A stretch of 64,000 bases of DNA. Origin: Desulfovibrionaceae bacterium (GTDB lineage Bacteria > Desulfobacterota > Desulfovibrionia > Desulfovibrionales > Desulfovibrionaceae). A program made the position numbers and the translations under genes. Below are positions 8,516 through 17,615 of this stretch, piece after piece. Position 1 is the first letter of the stretch; every line of letters begins with the position of its first letter. The notes beneath the pieces are model-generated. The model ran no database searches. It saw only the letters and a list, made by a program, of their open reading frames with translations, and was not told the DNA's origin. The stretch is from assembly GCA_015709205.1 (NCBI GenBank), contig JACCQO010000006.1:62001-126000 (forward strand), read 5' to 3'.

Positions 8516-10660
8516 TTACTTCAGGCGTTCGGCCAGGGACTCGGCGATGTGCCGCACGTTCAGGCGCATGCCGCGCCGCTCCGCGCCGCCGCGCAGCTGC
8601 ATGACGCAGCCCGGGCAGTCCGTGACCAGTTCCTGGGCTCCGGATTCCTCGACGATCTTGAGCTTGCGCTCCAGGGTCTCGGCGGAGAGTTCCGGGAACT
8701 TCATGGAGAAGGTGCCGCCGAAGCCGCAGCACACGTCCTCCTCCTCGGTGGGCACGTATTCCACGCCCGCGTCGCGCAGCAGCTCGCGCGGCTGGTCGAT
8801 GACGCCCAACCCCCGGCACAGGTGGCAGGGGGAGTGGTAGGCGGTCTTCTTGCCCGTGCCGGTGAAGGCCTCCTCGCCCACGCCGAGCACGTCGTGCACG
8901 AAGGAGCTGAAGTCGATGACCTTGTCCGCGAACTGCTGGGCCTTGACCTGGCCCTCCTCGCCCGCCAGGCGCGGGTAGGCGTGCTTGAGGTGCGAGGCGC
9001 AGGAGGCGCAGGAGGTCACGATGTAGTCGTAGTCCGCGGCGTCGATGGCCGTCATGTTCAGCCGGGCCACCTCGCGCGAGGCCTCGGTCTCGCCCATCAT
9101 CTGCGCGGGCAGGCCGCAGCAGGTCTGGCCCATGGGGAACTCGACCTGCACGTTCTGTCCGGCGATGACGCGCACCGCGGCTTCGAGCTGTTCGGGGTAG
9201 ACGAAGTCCTGCACGCAGCCGGAGAAGAGCGCGATCTTCATGGTCGGCTTGTCCACGCGGGGCCTGATCTCCGGCCAGCGGTCCCGGAAGGCCTTGGACG
9301 CGATGGCGGGCAGGGCGCGGAAGTTCTGGCTCTTGTCGAAGATCAGCGGCAGGTGGCGCAGGAAGCCGCCCTGGGTCTTGAAGGGCCGCTGGGCCAGGCG
9401 CGCGGTGCGCAGCAGGGTGTGGAACAGGGTGCGGTTCTTGAGCACCTTGCCCAGCAGGGTGGACTGCGTCGGGTGGCCGTCCTCGTCCAGGATGCGCGCG
9501 TGCACGTCCTTGATCAGGCGCGGCAGGTCGATGCCCGCGGCGCACACGTGCTTGCACGCGCCGCAGTTGATGCAGTTCTGGACCAGGTTTTTGGCCGCTT
9601 CGCGGCCGTGGAAGAAGTAGGTGAGGATCAACCCGATGGCGCCGATGTAGATGTGGCCCATCTGGTGACCGCCCACCAGCCGGTAGACGGGACAGACGTT
9701 GGCGCACGCGCCGCAACGCACGCAGCGCAGCACCTGGGAGAAGATCGGGTCCTTGGCCAGGGCCGAGCGGCCGTTGTCCAGGAAGACCACGTGCATCTCC
9801 TTCTTGCCGTCCGGCGAGGCCTGACACTCGCTCGGGCCGGTGATCCAGGTCACGTAGGAGGTGATGGCCTGGCCCGTGGCGTTGCGCGGCAGCACCTTGA
9901 TGACGCGCAGGGCGTCCTCGAGGGTGGGCGTGAGCTTGTCCAGGCCGGCGATGGCCACGTGCACGCGCGGCAGGGTCGTCACCAGGCGGGCGTTGCCCTC
10001 GTTGGTGATGATGCCCAGGGATCCGGTCTCGGCCACACAGAAGTTGGCCCCGGAGATGCCCATGTCCGCGTCCACGTACTTTTGGCGCAGCTCACGCCGG
10101 GCGACCTTGACCAGCCGCTCGATCTCCGCGTCCTGCTCATGGCCGGTGACGCCCGTGAACAGGTCCGCCACCTGGAAGCGCGAGAGGTGGATGGCGGGCA
10201 TGACCATGTGCGTCGGGCCTTCGTGGCGCAACTGGATGATCCACTCGCCCAGGTCGGTCTCCGTGACCTCCATGCCCTTGGCTTCCAGATGGTGGTTGAG
10301 GAGCGTCTCCTCCGCGGTCATGGACTTGGATTTGACGATCTTCTTGCAGTCGGCGTTTTCGGCGATGCGGCCGATGATCTCGTTGGCCTCCTGGGCCGTG
10401 CGGGCCAGATGCACGTGCACCCCGGCCTTCTCCGCCTTCTCCTTGAACTCGGCGAAGAGCTGGTCCAGGCGGCTGATGGAGGCGTCCTTGGCCGTGGCGA
10501 TCTGGGAAACCAGGGTCTCCACGTCGATGCCGGTGAAGGCGCGCACGCGCGACCCGCGGTAGGCCACGGCGAAGTTGTCCATGGCCTTGCGCAGGAACTC
10601 GTTGCTCAGCGCGCCCTTGAGCTCGTCACGATACTGGGTGAGGTTTTGGGCGGTTTGCAT
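8516..10660 (-). CDS. LutB-LutA fusion: FeS subunit of L-lactate dehydrogenase
   Basis: 714 residues combining two proteins separate in many bacteria. Residues 1-300 are a LUD (LutB/LldF) domain; two [4Fe-4S] motifs follow (CVRCGACANVCP near 313-323 and CINCGACKHVC near 365); the C-terminal 240 residues carry two CCG modules (TCCGLPA...SCASC and DVCCGFGG...DCPGC), i.e. the LutA/LldE part. With LutC it forms the LldEFG/LutABC-type L-lactate dehydrogenase that passes electrons to the membrane pool. It starts one base after the lutC stop, with a GGAGG inside the end of lutC. The D. vulgaris counterpart I know is DVU3033. Last gene of the operon. Confidence 0.9.
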   Translation of the reverse strand: MQTAQNLTQYRDELKGALSNEFLRKAMDNFAVAYRGSRVRAFTGIDVETLVSQIATAKDASISRLDQLFAEFKEKAEKAGVHVHLARTAQEANEIIGRIAENADCKKIVKSKSMTAEETLLNHHLEAKGMEVTETDLGEWIIQLRHEGPTHMVMPAIHLSRFQVADLFTGVTGHEQDAEIERLVKVARRELRQKYVDADMGISGANFCVAETGSLGIITNEGNARLVTTLPRVHVAIAGLDKLTPTLEDALRVIKVLPRNATGQAITSYVTWITGPSECQASPDGKKEMHVVFLDNGRSALAKDPIFSQVLRCVRCGACANVCPVYRLVGGHQMGHIYIGAIGLILTYFFHGREAAKNLVQNCINCGACKHVCAAGIDLPRLIKDVHARILDEDGHPTQSTLLGKVLKNRTLFHTLLRTARLAQRPFKTQGGFLRHLPLIFDKSQNFRALPAIASKAFRDRWPEIRPRVDKPTMKIALFSGCVQDFVYPEQLEAAVRVIAGQNVQVEFPMGQTCCGLPAQMMGETEASREVARLNMTAIDAADYDYIVTSCASCASHLKHAYPRLAGEEGQVKAQQFADKVIDFSSFVHDVLGVGEEAFTGTGKKTAYHSPCHLCRGLGVIDQPRELLRDAGVEYVPTEEEDVCCGFGGTFSMKFPELSAETLERKLKIVEESGAQELVTDCPGCVMQLRGGAERRGMRLNVRHIAESLAERLK

Positions 10661-10661
10661 G

Positions 10662-11288
10662 TCAGTCCTCCAGGAGCAGGATGTGGAGTTCCAAGGGGCC
10701 GTGCACGCCCAAGGCCAGTACTCGCTCGATGTCCGCGGTGCGGCTGGCTCCGGTGACGAAGGCCGTGTAGTTGGGCGTCTTGCGCATCAGGGCGACCTGC
10801 TGCTTCATCTGGGCGGCCGTGTCCGCCACGATCTTGGAGATGGGCAGCACGGCGACGTGGATCTCGCTGATCATGGTCGCCAACCGCAGTTCCTCGCTGG
10901 AGGAGTCGATGACCAGGGTGCCGGTGTCGGCGATGCCCCAGTCGGCCACGGTGAAGCCGATGTCGATGCCCCCGAGGTTGTCGCGCATGCCTTTCTGCAG
11001 CAGCTTGAAGCCGCTCTCGTCGCAGCGTTTCTTGAAGGCCTTGAACTGGGCCGCGGGCAATGCGGGGGCGGCCACGACCTTCTCCTGCTTGGTTTCGCAC
11101 AGCCCTTCGGCCGGGGGCGAAAGCGGCTCCCCGCAGCCGGAGATGAGCAGTTTGCAGGCCTCCTTCTTGGCGCACAGGTCCACCGTGTAGTCGAAGGCCT
11201 CTTCAAGGCTCTTGACGGTGGAGACCACGGCCGAGACGAGCTTCGCCTTTTCGGCAAAGGTATCGGCGAGAGTGGCGGTTGCTGTCAT
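10662..11288 (-). CDS. lutC: LutC/LldG-type LUD-domain subunit of L-lactate dehydrogenase
   Basis: 208 residues (211 if read from ATG 11297). The LUD (YkgG) domain fills most of the protein, with typical stretches such as ADWGIADTGTLVIDSSSEELRLATMISEIHVAVL split over about residues 115-150. LutC/LldG is the small subunit of the non-flavin L-lactate dehydrogenase. I favour ATG 11288 because an AAGGG sequence is too close to ATG 11297. It lies between ackA and the lutB-lutA fusion. Confidence 0.85.
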   Translation of the reverse strand: MTATATLADTFAEKAKLVSAVVSTVKSLEEAFDYTVDLCAKKEACKLLISGCGEPLSPPAEGLCETKQEKVVAAPALPAAQFKAFKKRCDESGFKLLQKGMRDNLGGIDIGFTVADWGIADTGTLVIDSSSEELRLATMISEIHVAVLPISKIVADTAAQMKQQVALMRKTPNYTAFVTGASRTADIERVLALGVHGPLELHILLLED

Positions 11289-11321
11289 GTCGTCCATCCC
11301 TTGTGTTGCGGGCGCCCCTGG

Positions 11322-12536
11322 CTAGGCGTCCCTGTTGTCGAGCACCTCCAAGGTCTGGTTGGCGATCTCCAGTTCCTCGTTGGTGGGTATGATCCATATC
11401 TGCACGCGGCTTTCGTCCGCGTGAATGGCCTTGGGCCCGCCGCGGCCCTTGTTGCGTTCGATGTCGATCACGATCCCCATGCCCTCCAGGCCCTCGAGGA
11501 TGCGCCGGCGGGCGAGAATGTCGTTCTCGCCGATGCCCGCGGTGAACACGATGCCGTCGAGGGTGCCCAGGGCCGCGAAGTAGCTGCCGATGTATTTGCG
11601 CACGCGGTAGGCGTACATGTCCATGGCCAGGGCGGCGCGCTCGTCGCCCGCGGCGATGCGCTCGCCCACGTCGCGCATGTCGCTCACGCCGCAGATGCCC
11701 TTCATGCCGCTTTCCTTGTTCAGCACGGTGTCCACCTCTTCCAGGCTCATGTTCTTGTTCTTGGCCAGGAAGGGGATGATCGCCGGGTCGATGTCGCCGC
11801 AGCGCGTGCCCATGATCAGGCCGGCCAGGGGCGACAGGCCCATGGAGGTGTCCACGCACTTGCCGCGGTCCACGGCGGCCACGGAGCCGCCGTTGCCCAG
11901 GTGCACGGTGATGATGCGCGCCTCCTTGGGCGTCAGGCCCATGCAGCGCGCGCCCTCGCGGGCCACGTAGCGGTGCGAGGTGCCGTGGAAGCCGTAGCGG
12001 CGGATGCCCAGTTCCTCGTAGTAGTCGTAGGGCAGGGCGTACATGTAGGCCTTGGGCGGCAGGGTCTGGTGGAAGGCGGTGTCGAAGACCGCGACCTGCG
12101 GCGCGTGCGGGAAGAGCGCCATGGCCACGCGGATGCCGATGAGGTTGGCCGGGTTGTGCAGCGGGGCCAGGTGCTCCACGCCCTTGACGGCCGCGAGCAC
12201 GGCGTCGTCGATCAGGGTGGGCTTGTTGAAGGCCTCGCCGCCGTGCACCACGCGGTGGCCCACGGCGTCGATCTCCTTGACGTCGGCCACCACGCCTGCC
12301 TCGGCGTCGGTGAGCAGTTCGGCCACCAGGCGCATGGCCGCATCGTGGTCGGGCATGTCGCGCCCGGCCTGGAACACGGCCTCGGCCTCGGTGTCCGGGT
12401 TCTTCTTGTGGCGGTAGGCGCCGCCGGTATCGCCGATGCGCTCGATGAGGCCGGAGCACAGGGGCTTGCTGGAGCCCATGTCCATGAGCTGGTATTTGAG
12501 AGAGGAACTGCCGCAGTTGATGACCAGAATCTTCAT
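11322..12536 (-). CDS. ackA: Acetate kinase
   Basis: 404 residues, the normal length for AckA. It starts MKILVINCGSSSLKYQL, the standard N-terminal nucleotide-binding motif, and contains HRVVHGGE, FDTAFHQTLPP, RYGFHGTSHRYV and HLGNGGS, all signature AckA stretches including catalytic Arg and His residues. It makes ATP and acetate from acetyl phosphate, the substrate-level phosphorylation step of lactate oxidation. Lies just downstream of pta. Confidence 0.97.
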   Translation of the reverse strand: MKILVINCGSSSLKYQLMDMGSSKPLCSGLIERIGDTGGAYRHKKNPDTEAEAVFQAGRDMPDHDAAMRLVAELLTDAEAGVVADVKEIDAVGHRVVHGGEAFNKPTLIDDAVLAAVKGVEHLAPLHNPANLIGIRVAMALFPHAPQVAVFDTAFHQTLPPKAYMYALPYDYYEELGIRRYGFHGTSHRYVAREGARCMGLTPKEARIITVHLGNGGSVAAVDRGKCVDTSMGLSPLAGLIMGTRCGDIDPAIIPFLAKNKNMSLEEVDTVLNKESGMKGICGVSDMRDVGERIAAGDERAALAMDMYAYRVRKYIGSYFAALGTLDGIVFTAGIGENDILARRRILEGLEGMGIVIDIERNKGRGGPKAIHADESRVQIWIIPTNEELEIANQTLEVLDNRDA

Positions 12537-12596
12537 TGTACGAATCCTTGTGTTGCCTGGGTGTTGCTTGATGTGCCTCGACGGGGCGTCGGTCCG

Positions 12597-14711
12597 CTAC
12601 GCCTTGGCCTTGGCCTTGGCCTCGGCCTGGGCCTGGATGGCGGTGATGGCCACGGTGTTGACGATGTCGGGCACGGTGCAGCCGCGCGAGAGGTCGTTCA
12701 CGGGCTTGTTGAGGCCCTGGAGCACCGGTCCGATGGCAACGGCCTGGGCCGCGCGCTGCACGGCCTTGTAGGTATTGTTGCCGGTGTTCAGATCCGGGAA
12801 GATGAAGACCGTGGCGTGGCCCGCCACTTCGGAACCGGGCATCTTGGTCTTGGCCACTTCCGGATCGATGGCCGCATCATACTGAAGCGGACCCTCGATG
12901 GCCAGATGCGGAGCCAGTTCGCGCGCGATCTGGGTGGCCTGGATGACCTTCTCCACCTGCTCGCCCTTGCCGGAGGAGCCCGTGGAGTAGGAGAGCATGG
13001 CCACGCGCGGCTCGATGCCGAAGACCTTGGCGGTGTCGGCCGAGGAGATGGCGATCTCGGCCAACTGACGCGCGTCCGGATTGGGGTTCACGGCGCAGTC
13101 GCCGAAGACCAGGACGCGGTCCTTGAGGCACATCAGGAACACGCTGGAAACGATGGAGGCGTTGGGCTTGGTCTTGATGAACTGGAAGGCCGGGCGGATG
13201 GTCGCGGCCGTGGTCGTGACCGAGCCGGAGACCATGCCGTCGGCATCGCCCTTGTAGACCATCATGGTCCCGAAGAAGGTCGGGTCGCACATGGCGTCGC
13301 GGGCCAGCTCCGGGGTCACGCCCTTGCTCTTGCGCAGTTCGTAGTAGGTCTCGGAGTACTCCTCGAACAGGTCGCACTTGTCCGGAGTGAGGATCCGGGC
13401 CCCGGCGATGTCCAGGCCGTACTGGGCGGCGCGGGAGCGGATCACGTCCTCGTCGCCGAGCAGGGCGATGTGCGCCACGCCGCGGCGCAGCAGGATGTCC
13501 GTGGCGCGCAGGATGCGCTCGCCCTCGCCCTCGGGCAGCACGATGCGCATCTTGTCGGCCTGGGCCTTCTGGATCAGGCTGAACTCGAACATGCGCGGGG
13601 TCATCTTGGTGGACACGCGCGAGATGAGGCGGTCGGCGAGCCGCTTCTGGTCCACGGCGCGCTCGAAGGCGGCCAGGGCCGCGGCGATCTTGGCCTGGTC
13701 GTCCACCTCGATGCGGCCGTAGAGGTCCTTGAGCATGTCCATGGTCTTGAAGGTGTTGGTGCGTACGCCGAGCACCGTGGTGGGCCGGTCCGTGAGGCCC
13801 TCCATGAGCCGGGTCACGTTCTCGCCCGGGGTGATGCCGCCGGTGAGCAGGATGCCCGCGATGGGCGGATAGTTGCGCGACAGGCGCGTGGCCAGGCTGG
13901 CCAGGAGCACGTCCTCGCGGTCGCCCGGGGTTATGATCAGGCTGCCGGGCTCCACGTGGCTCAGGAAGTTGTGGACCTGCATGGCCGCGATGACGTGGTT
14001 GTCCACGCGGGCCTTGATGCCGGCCTCGCCGAAGAGGACCTTGGCGTCCAGCCACTTGCGCACGTCCTCCATGGTCGGCTTGCCCAGCACGGGCTCCTCG
14101 GGGATGACGTAGAACAGCGGGCAGTCCTCGCCGCAGACGCTGGAGGCCAGGTCGGCCGCGATGGTCTCGTCGCCTTCCTGCACGCGGTTGACGATGACGG
14201 CGGCGATGTCCACGCTCTTTTCGTAGAAGGCGTCCATGGCCTGGCGCGTGGAACTGATGGTCTGGGCCGTGGACTTGCCGAAGGCGTTGATGAGGATGCA
14301 CACCGGGCAGCCGAGGTTGGCCGCGATGTCGGCGTTGACGTCGAATTCGAAGGTGATGTCCTTGCTGGAGAAGTCCGTGCCCAGGGTGAGCACGAAGTCA
14401 TAGCGTTTCTGCATCTCTGAGAACTTGACCAGCACTCCGTCGAGGAATTCGCCGTAGCGTCCCGCGTTGATCATGTCGCGGGCCTCGAAGGTCGTGTAGG
14501 CGTGGCAGCCGCCTGGCGGGACTTCCAGACCGAAATTCCGGATAAGCAGGTCGCTGAAGTAGTCCTTGCCGTCGTTGGGGTCCACGGTGATGACGGGGCG
14601 GAACACGCCCACGTTCTGCACGTCGCGCAGAAGCATCTGCATCAGGCCGAGGGACACGGCGGACTTGCCGCTGCGGGGTTCCGTGGTGGTCAAGTAGAGG
14701 CACTTTGCCAT
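12597..14711 (-). CDS. pta: Phosphate acetyltransferase (long form)
   Basis: 704 residues, the long form of Pta. Residues 1-220 form a P-loop BioD-like domain (TTTEPRSGKSAVSLG), followed by a DRTGG domain, then the catalytic PTA_PTB domain from about residue 370 (DKMRIVLPEGEGERILRATDILL..., SYSTGSSGKG, GPLQYDAAIDPEVA, FPDLNTGNNTYKAVQRAA). Converts acetyl-CoA plus phosphate to acetyl phosphate for AckA. The C-terminus ends in an Ala/Lys repeat (AQAEAKAKAKA). GC hairpin 14750-14780 lies upstream of its start. Confidence 0.97.
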   Translation of the reverse strand: MAKCLYLTTTEPRSGKSAVSLGLMQMLLRDVQNVGVFRPVITVDPNDGKDYFSDLLIRNFGLEVPPGGCHAYTTFEARDMINAGRYGEFLDGVLVKFSEMQKRYDFVLTLGTDFSSKDITFEFDVNADIAANLGCPVCILINAFGKSTAQTISSTRQAMDAFYEKSVDIAAVIVNRVQEGDETIAADLASSVCGEDCPLFYVIPEEPVLGKPTMEDVRKWLDAKVLFGEAGIKARVDNHVIAAMQVHNFLSHVEPGSLIITPGDREDVLLASLATRLSRNYPPIAGILLTGGITPGENVTRLMEGLTDRPTTVLGVRTNTFKTMDMLKDLYGRIEVDDQAKIAAALAAFERAVDQKRLADRLISRVSTKMTPRMFEFSLIQKAQADKMRIVLPEGEGERILRATDILLRRGVAHIALLGDEDVIRSRAAQYGLDIAGARILTPDKCDLFEEYSETYYELRKSKGVTPELARDAMCDPTFFGTMMVYKGDADGMVSGSVTTTAATIRPAFQFIKTKPNASIVSSVFLMCLKDRVLVFGDCAVNPNPDARQLAEIAISSADTAKVFGIEPRVAMLSYSTGSSGKGEQVEKVIQATQIARELAPHLAIEGPLQYDAAIDPEVAKTKMPGSEVAGHATVFIFPDLNTGNNTYKAVQRAAQAVAIGPVLQGLNKPVNDLSRGCTVPDIVNTVAITAIQAQAEAKAKAKA

Positions 14712-14749
14712 GGTACTGCTCTCAGGTTGTGGGTTCGGCGCGGCGGTTC

Positions 14750-14780
14750 GCGGCCGGGCGGGACCACCCCGCCCGGCCGC
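14750..14780 (-). repeat. Intercistronic GC hairpin before pta
   Basis: 13-base perfect arms (GCGGCCGGGCGGG and complement) around ACCAC in the 80-base gap between the FeS subunit gene and pta. No U-run; probably an mRNA processing or stability element rather than a full terminator. Confidence 0.5.
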
Positions 14781-14791
14781 GTTCCGCTCCG

Positions 14792-16084
14792 CTATGGTAG
14801 TGTTTCCGCATATATCTCGACAGGATGACGAACCGGCTTATTGTCCCCCGCTTGGGACAGCATGTCGCTGATCTGCATCATGCAGGCCGGGCATCCCGTG
14901 GAGACCATTTCCGCGCCGCTGGCCACGATGTTGTCGCGCTTGCGGCGTCCGATCTGCTTCGAGATCTCGTAGTGATAGAGGTTGAAGCTGCCGCCGTTGC
15001 CGCAGCAACGGTCCGCTTCCTTCATCTCCACCACCTGGTAGTCCGGATTGGCCTTGATCAGGGTCCGGGGCTGGGCGGACACGCCCAGGGACTTCTTCAG
15101 GTGGCAGGAATCGTGGAAGGTGACCGTGTGGGTCGCCTTGCCGTTTTCGACCGCCTGCACGCCGATCACGTCCACCAGGAAGGCGTTGATGTCCATGGTG
15201 CGTTCGGTGATGGAGGAGATCCGCGCCTTGAGTTCGGCCGGGTAGGCGTCGGACAGCTTGGGCCAGATATCCTTGATGGTCGCCGTGCAGGTGCCGCAGG
15301 GCGTCACCAGGTAGTCGAAGTTCTCCTTGGAGAAGAGGTCCACGTTGTAGCGCACCAGCTTGTCGTAGGAGTCCTGGTCGCCGGAGGCCGCCGCGGGAAT
15401 GCCGCAGCAGGCCTGGGCGTCGGGCAGGTACACGCCCACGCCGTGATGGGCCAGGACCTTGAGGACCGCATGGCCCACGCGCGGGAAGATCTTGTCCACC
15501 AGGCAGCCGGGGAAGAAGGCCACCTTGAGGCCGGAGGCCCCGGGCGCGGTGTTCATGGGCTTGACCGCGTTGTGCAGCGGCGTCTTGGCCAGGGGCAGGA
15601 AGTGCCTGTCGCCGATCACCGGCGAGAGCATCTTGGAGCACGAGGAGCCGATGACGTCGTTGACGGGCTTGGTGAAGAGCCCCTGGAACGTCTCGGCCAT
15701 GCCCAGCAGCGCGTTGAACAGGCGCGGGCGGGTGAGCATGCCGCGCAGCACGGCGCGCTTGGCCGGGGACAGCCCCATGTAGCCGTTGACGATGGCCCGG
15801 GCCTTGAGGAAGATGTCCATGATCTTCACGCCGGACGGACAGCTGGCCGCGCAGGAGCCGCACAGGAGGCACTTGTTGAGCTTGTCCTGCACGCCTGCGG
15901 CGTCCTTGATCATCTCATGGGCCAGATTCTCCAGCAGGGCGATCTTGCCGCGGGTCACGTCCGCCTCGCGCATGGTTTCGGCGAACACCGGACAGACCGC
16001 CTGGCACATCCCGCACTTCATGCAGGTGGCCATCTGGTCATCCAGCTCCATGAGCAGTCGGGCGAGTTGCTTGACGTCGGGCAT
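14792..16084 (-). CDS. GlcF/LutA-like FeS partner of D-lactate dehydrogenase
   Basis: 430 residues. Two ferredoxin motifs near the N-terminus (CMKCGMCQAVCPVF near 21-32 and CLLCGSCAASCPSG near 72-83) and two CCG modules (PGCLVDKIFPRVG...QACCGIPAAAS...TPCGTC and DSCHLKKSLGV...DRCCGNGGS...TGCPACMMQI). Proteins of this type accept electrons from the GlcD-like flavoprotein encoded directly upstream (stop at 16089). Equivalent by position to DVU3028 of D. vulgaris. Confidence 0.92.
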   Translation of the reverse strand: MPDVKQLARLLMELDDQMATCMKCGMCQAVCPVFAETMREADVTRGKIALLENLAHEMIKDAAGVQDKLNKCLLCGSCAASCPSGVKIMDIFLKARAIVNGYMGLSPAKRAVLRGMLTRPRLFNALLGMAETFQGLFTKPVNDVIGSSCSKMLSPVIGDRHFLPLAKTPLHNAVKPMNTAPGASGLKVAFFPGCLVDKIFPRVGHAVLKVLAHHGVGVYLPDAQACCGIPAAASGDQDSYDKLVRYNVDLFSKENFDYLVTPCGTCTATIKDIWPKLSDAYPAELKARISSITERTMDINAFLVDVIGVQAVENGKATHTVTFHDSCHLKKSLGVSAQPRTLIKANPDYQVVEMKEADRCCGNGGSFNLYHYEISKQIGRRKRDNIVASGAEMVSTGCPACMMQISDMLSQAGDNKPVRHPVEIYAETLP

Positions 16085-16088
16085 GTCG

Positions 16089-17480
16089 CTACCCCCTTCC
16101 CGCGATGATCTTGCCGGGATTGAGGATGCTCTTGGGATCGATGGACTTCTTCATGCGCCGCGAGTACTCGATGGTCGCACGAGAGGTCTCCTTCTCCATC
16201 CACTTGGACTTGGCCAGGCCGATGCCGTGCTCGCCGGACAGGGTGCCCTTGAGGGAGATGGCCACGTCGAAGATCTCGTCCACGGCGGCCTCCACGCGAT
16301 GGAACTCTTCCTTGTCGCGGCGGTCGCACATGATCGTGGGGTGCAGGTTGCCGTCGCCCGCGTGGCCGAAGGTGCCGATGTCCAGCTTGTACTTGGCCGC
16401 GATTTCGTTGATGGCCTTGATCATGGCCGGAATCTTGGAGCGCGGCACGGTGGCGTCCTCGAGCACGGTGGTGGGCCGGGCGCGGGCCAGGGCGGGCAGT
16501 GCGGCGCGGCGGGCGGTCCACAGCGCGTCGCGCTGGGCGGCGTCCTCGGCCATCTTCACTTCGCTGGCGCCGACCTTCTTGCAGAGCTCCACGACCTTGG
16601 CGGCGTCCTCCTCGACCTGCACCGGGTGGCCGTCCACCTCGATGAGCAGAACGGCCTGGGCGTCCGTGGGCAACCCCGCCTTGCAGAAGTCTTCTACGTA
16701 GCGGATGGTGGCGTTGTCCAGGAATTCGAGGGTACAGGGCACGATCTTGTTGGCGATGATCGCGGCCACGGATTCGGAAGCCTTGTCCACGTTGTCGTAG
16801 ATGGCCATCATGGCCTTCTGCGCGGCCGGCGGCGGCACGAGCTTCAGGGTGATCTCGGCGAAGACGCCCAGGGTGCCCTCGCTGGCGATCATCAGGCCGC
16901 CCAGGTTGTAGCCGGTGACGCACTTGACCGTGCGCGAACCGGACTTGACCAGCCCGCCGTCCACGTCGAAGAAGTCCACGCCCATGACGTAGTCCTTGGT
17001 CACGCCGTACTTGAGGCCGCGCAGGCCTCCGGCGTTTTCCGCCACGTTGCCGCCGAGGGTCGACACGGCCTGGCTGCCGGGATCAGGAGGATAGAAGAGG
17101 CCGCGCTTGGCGACCTCGGCGGCAAACGTGGCGGTGACCACGCCGGGCTGAACCACGGCGTAGAGGTCCTGCTCGTTGATCTCGAGAATCTTGTTGAGGC
17201 TGTTGGTCAGGATGACGACGCCGCCCCGCGGATCGGGGATGGTGCCGCCGGAAAGATTGGTGCCCGCGCCGCGAACGGTGAGGGGCCTATCGTTGTCGTT
17301 GCAGAGTTTGACGCACTTGCCCAGGGCTTCGGTGGTCTCGGGGCGCAGCACCAGGGCGGGCACCACGGGCTCCAGAACGGCCGCATCGTAGGAATAGGAC
17401 TGGCGATCGGCCTCGCTGACCATCACGTTTTCGTTGCCCACAATGGCCTGAAATTCCTTTGTCAAAGCGTCAGTGGTCAT
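16089..17480 (-). CDS. dld: FAD-linked D-lactate dehydrogenase (GlcD family)
   Basis: 463 residues with an N-terminal FAD_binding_4 domain (RGAGTNLSGGTIPDPRGG, YPPDPGSQAVSTLGGNVAENAGGLRGLKYG) and a C-terminal FAD-oxidase domain ending with the GlcD-type signature GEHGIGLAKSKW and FGHAGDGNLHP histidines. Oxidises D-lactate (glycolate is an alternative in this family) to pyruvate and hands electrons to the FeS protein encoded next. Synteny with DVU3027 makes D-lactate the best guess. Confidence 0.92.
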   Translation of the reverse strand: MTTDALTKEFQAIVGNENVMVSEADRQSYSYDAAVLEPVVPALVLRPETTEALGKCVKLCNDNDRPLTVRGAGTNLSGGTIPDPRGGVVILTNSLNKILEINEQDLYAVVQPGVVTATFAAEVAKRGLFYPPDPGSQAVSTLGGNVAENAGGLRGLKYGVTKDYVMGVDFFDVDGGLVKSGSRTVKCVTGYNLGGLMIASEGTLGVFAEITLKLVPPPAAQKAMMAIYDNVDKASESVAAIIANKIVPCTLEFLDNATIRYVEDFCKAGLPTDAQAVLLIEVDGHPVQVEEDAAKVVELCKKVGASEVKMAEDAAQRDALWTARRAALPALARARPTTVLEDATVPRSKIPAMIKAINEIAAKYKLDIGTFGHAGDGNLHPTIMCDRRDKEEFHRVEAAVDEIFDVAISLKGTLSGEHGIGLAKSKWMEKETSRATIEYSRRMKKSIDPKSILNPGKIIAGRG

Positions 17481-17570
17481 TGCGTTTTTCTCCTGGCATG
17501 GGGCTGTGGCCCCGCCTTTTGATCTCTATGTGCTCCCGGCGTCGGGCGCCGGCCTTGCTTTTTGTTGTAT

Positions 17571-17600
17571 GGCCCGGGGCGGGACCCCCCGCCCCGGGCC
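17571..17600 (-). repeat. Intercistronic GC hairpin after lactate permease gene
   Basis: Perfect 13-base arms (GGCCCGGGGCGGG and complement), loop ACCC, between lctP and dld. No U-run follows on the minus strand, so read-through to dld is expected; it may lower downstream expression or protect the lctP message. Confidence 0.5.
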
Positions 17601-17615
17601 GTTGGCACACGGTTC

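Noticed and set aside
10575..14420. A 1281-codon plus-strand open frame opposite pta and ackA (similar long frames at 19375-23907, 51383-55600, 59563-63438)
   Set aside because: They are shadows of GC-rich genes on the other strand or frame: composition is dominated by His, Gly, Val, Ala, Gln or Arg and there are no domain motifs, while the opposite frame encodes well-known enzymes.
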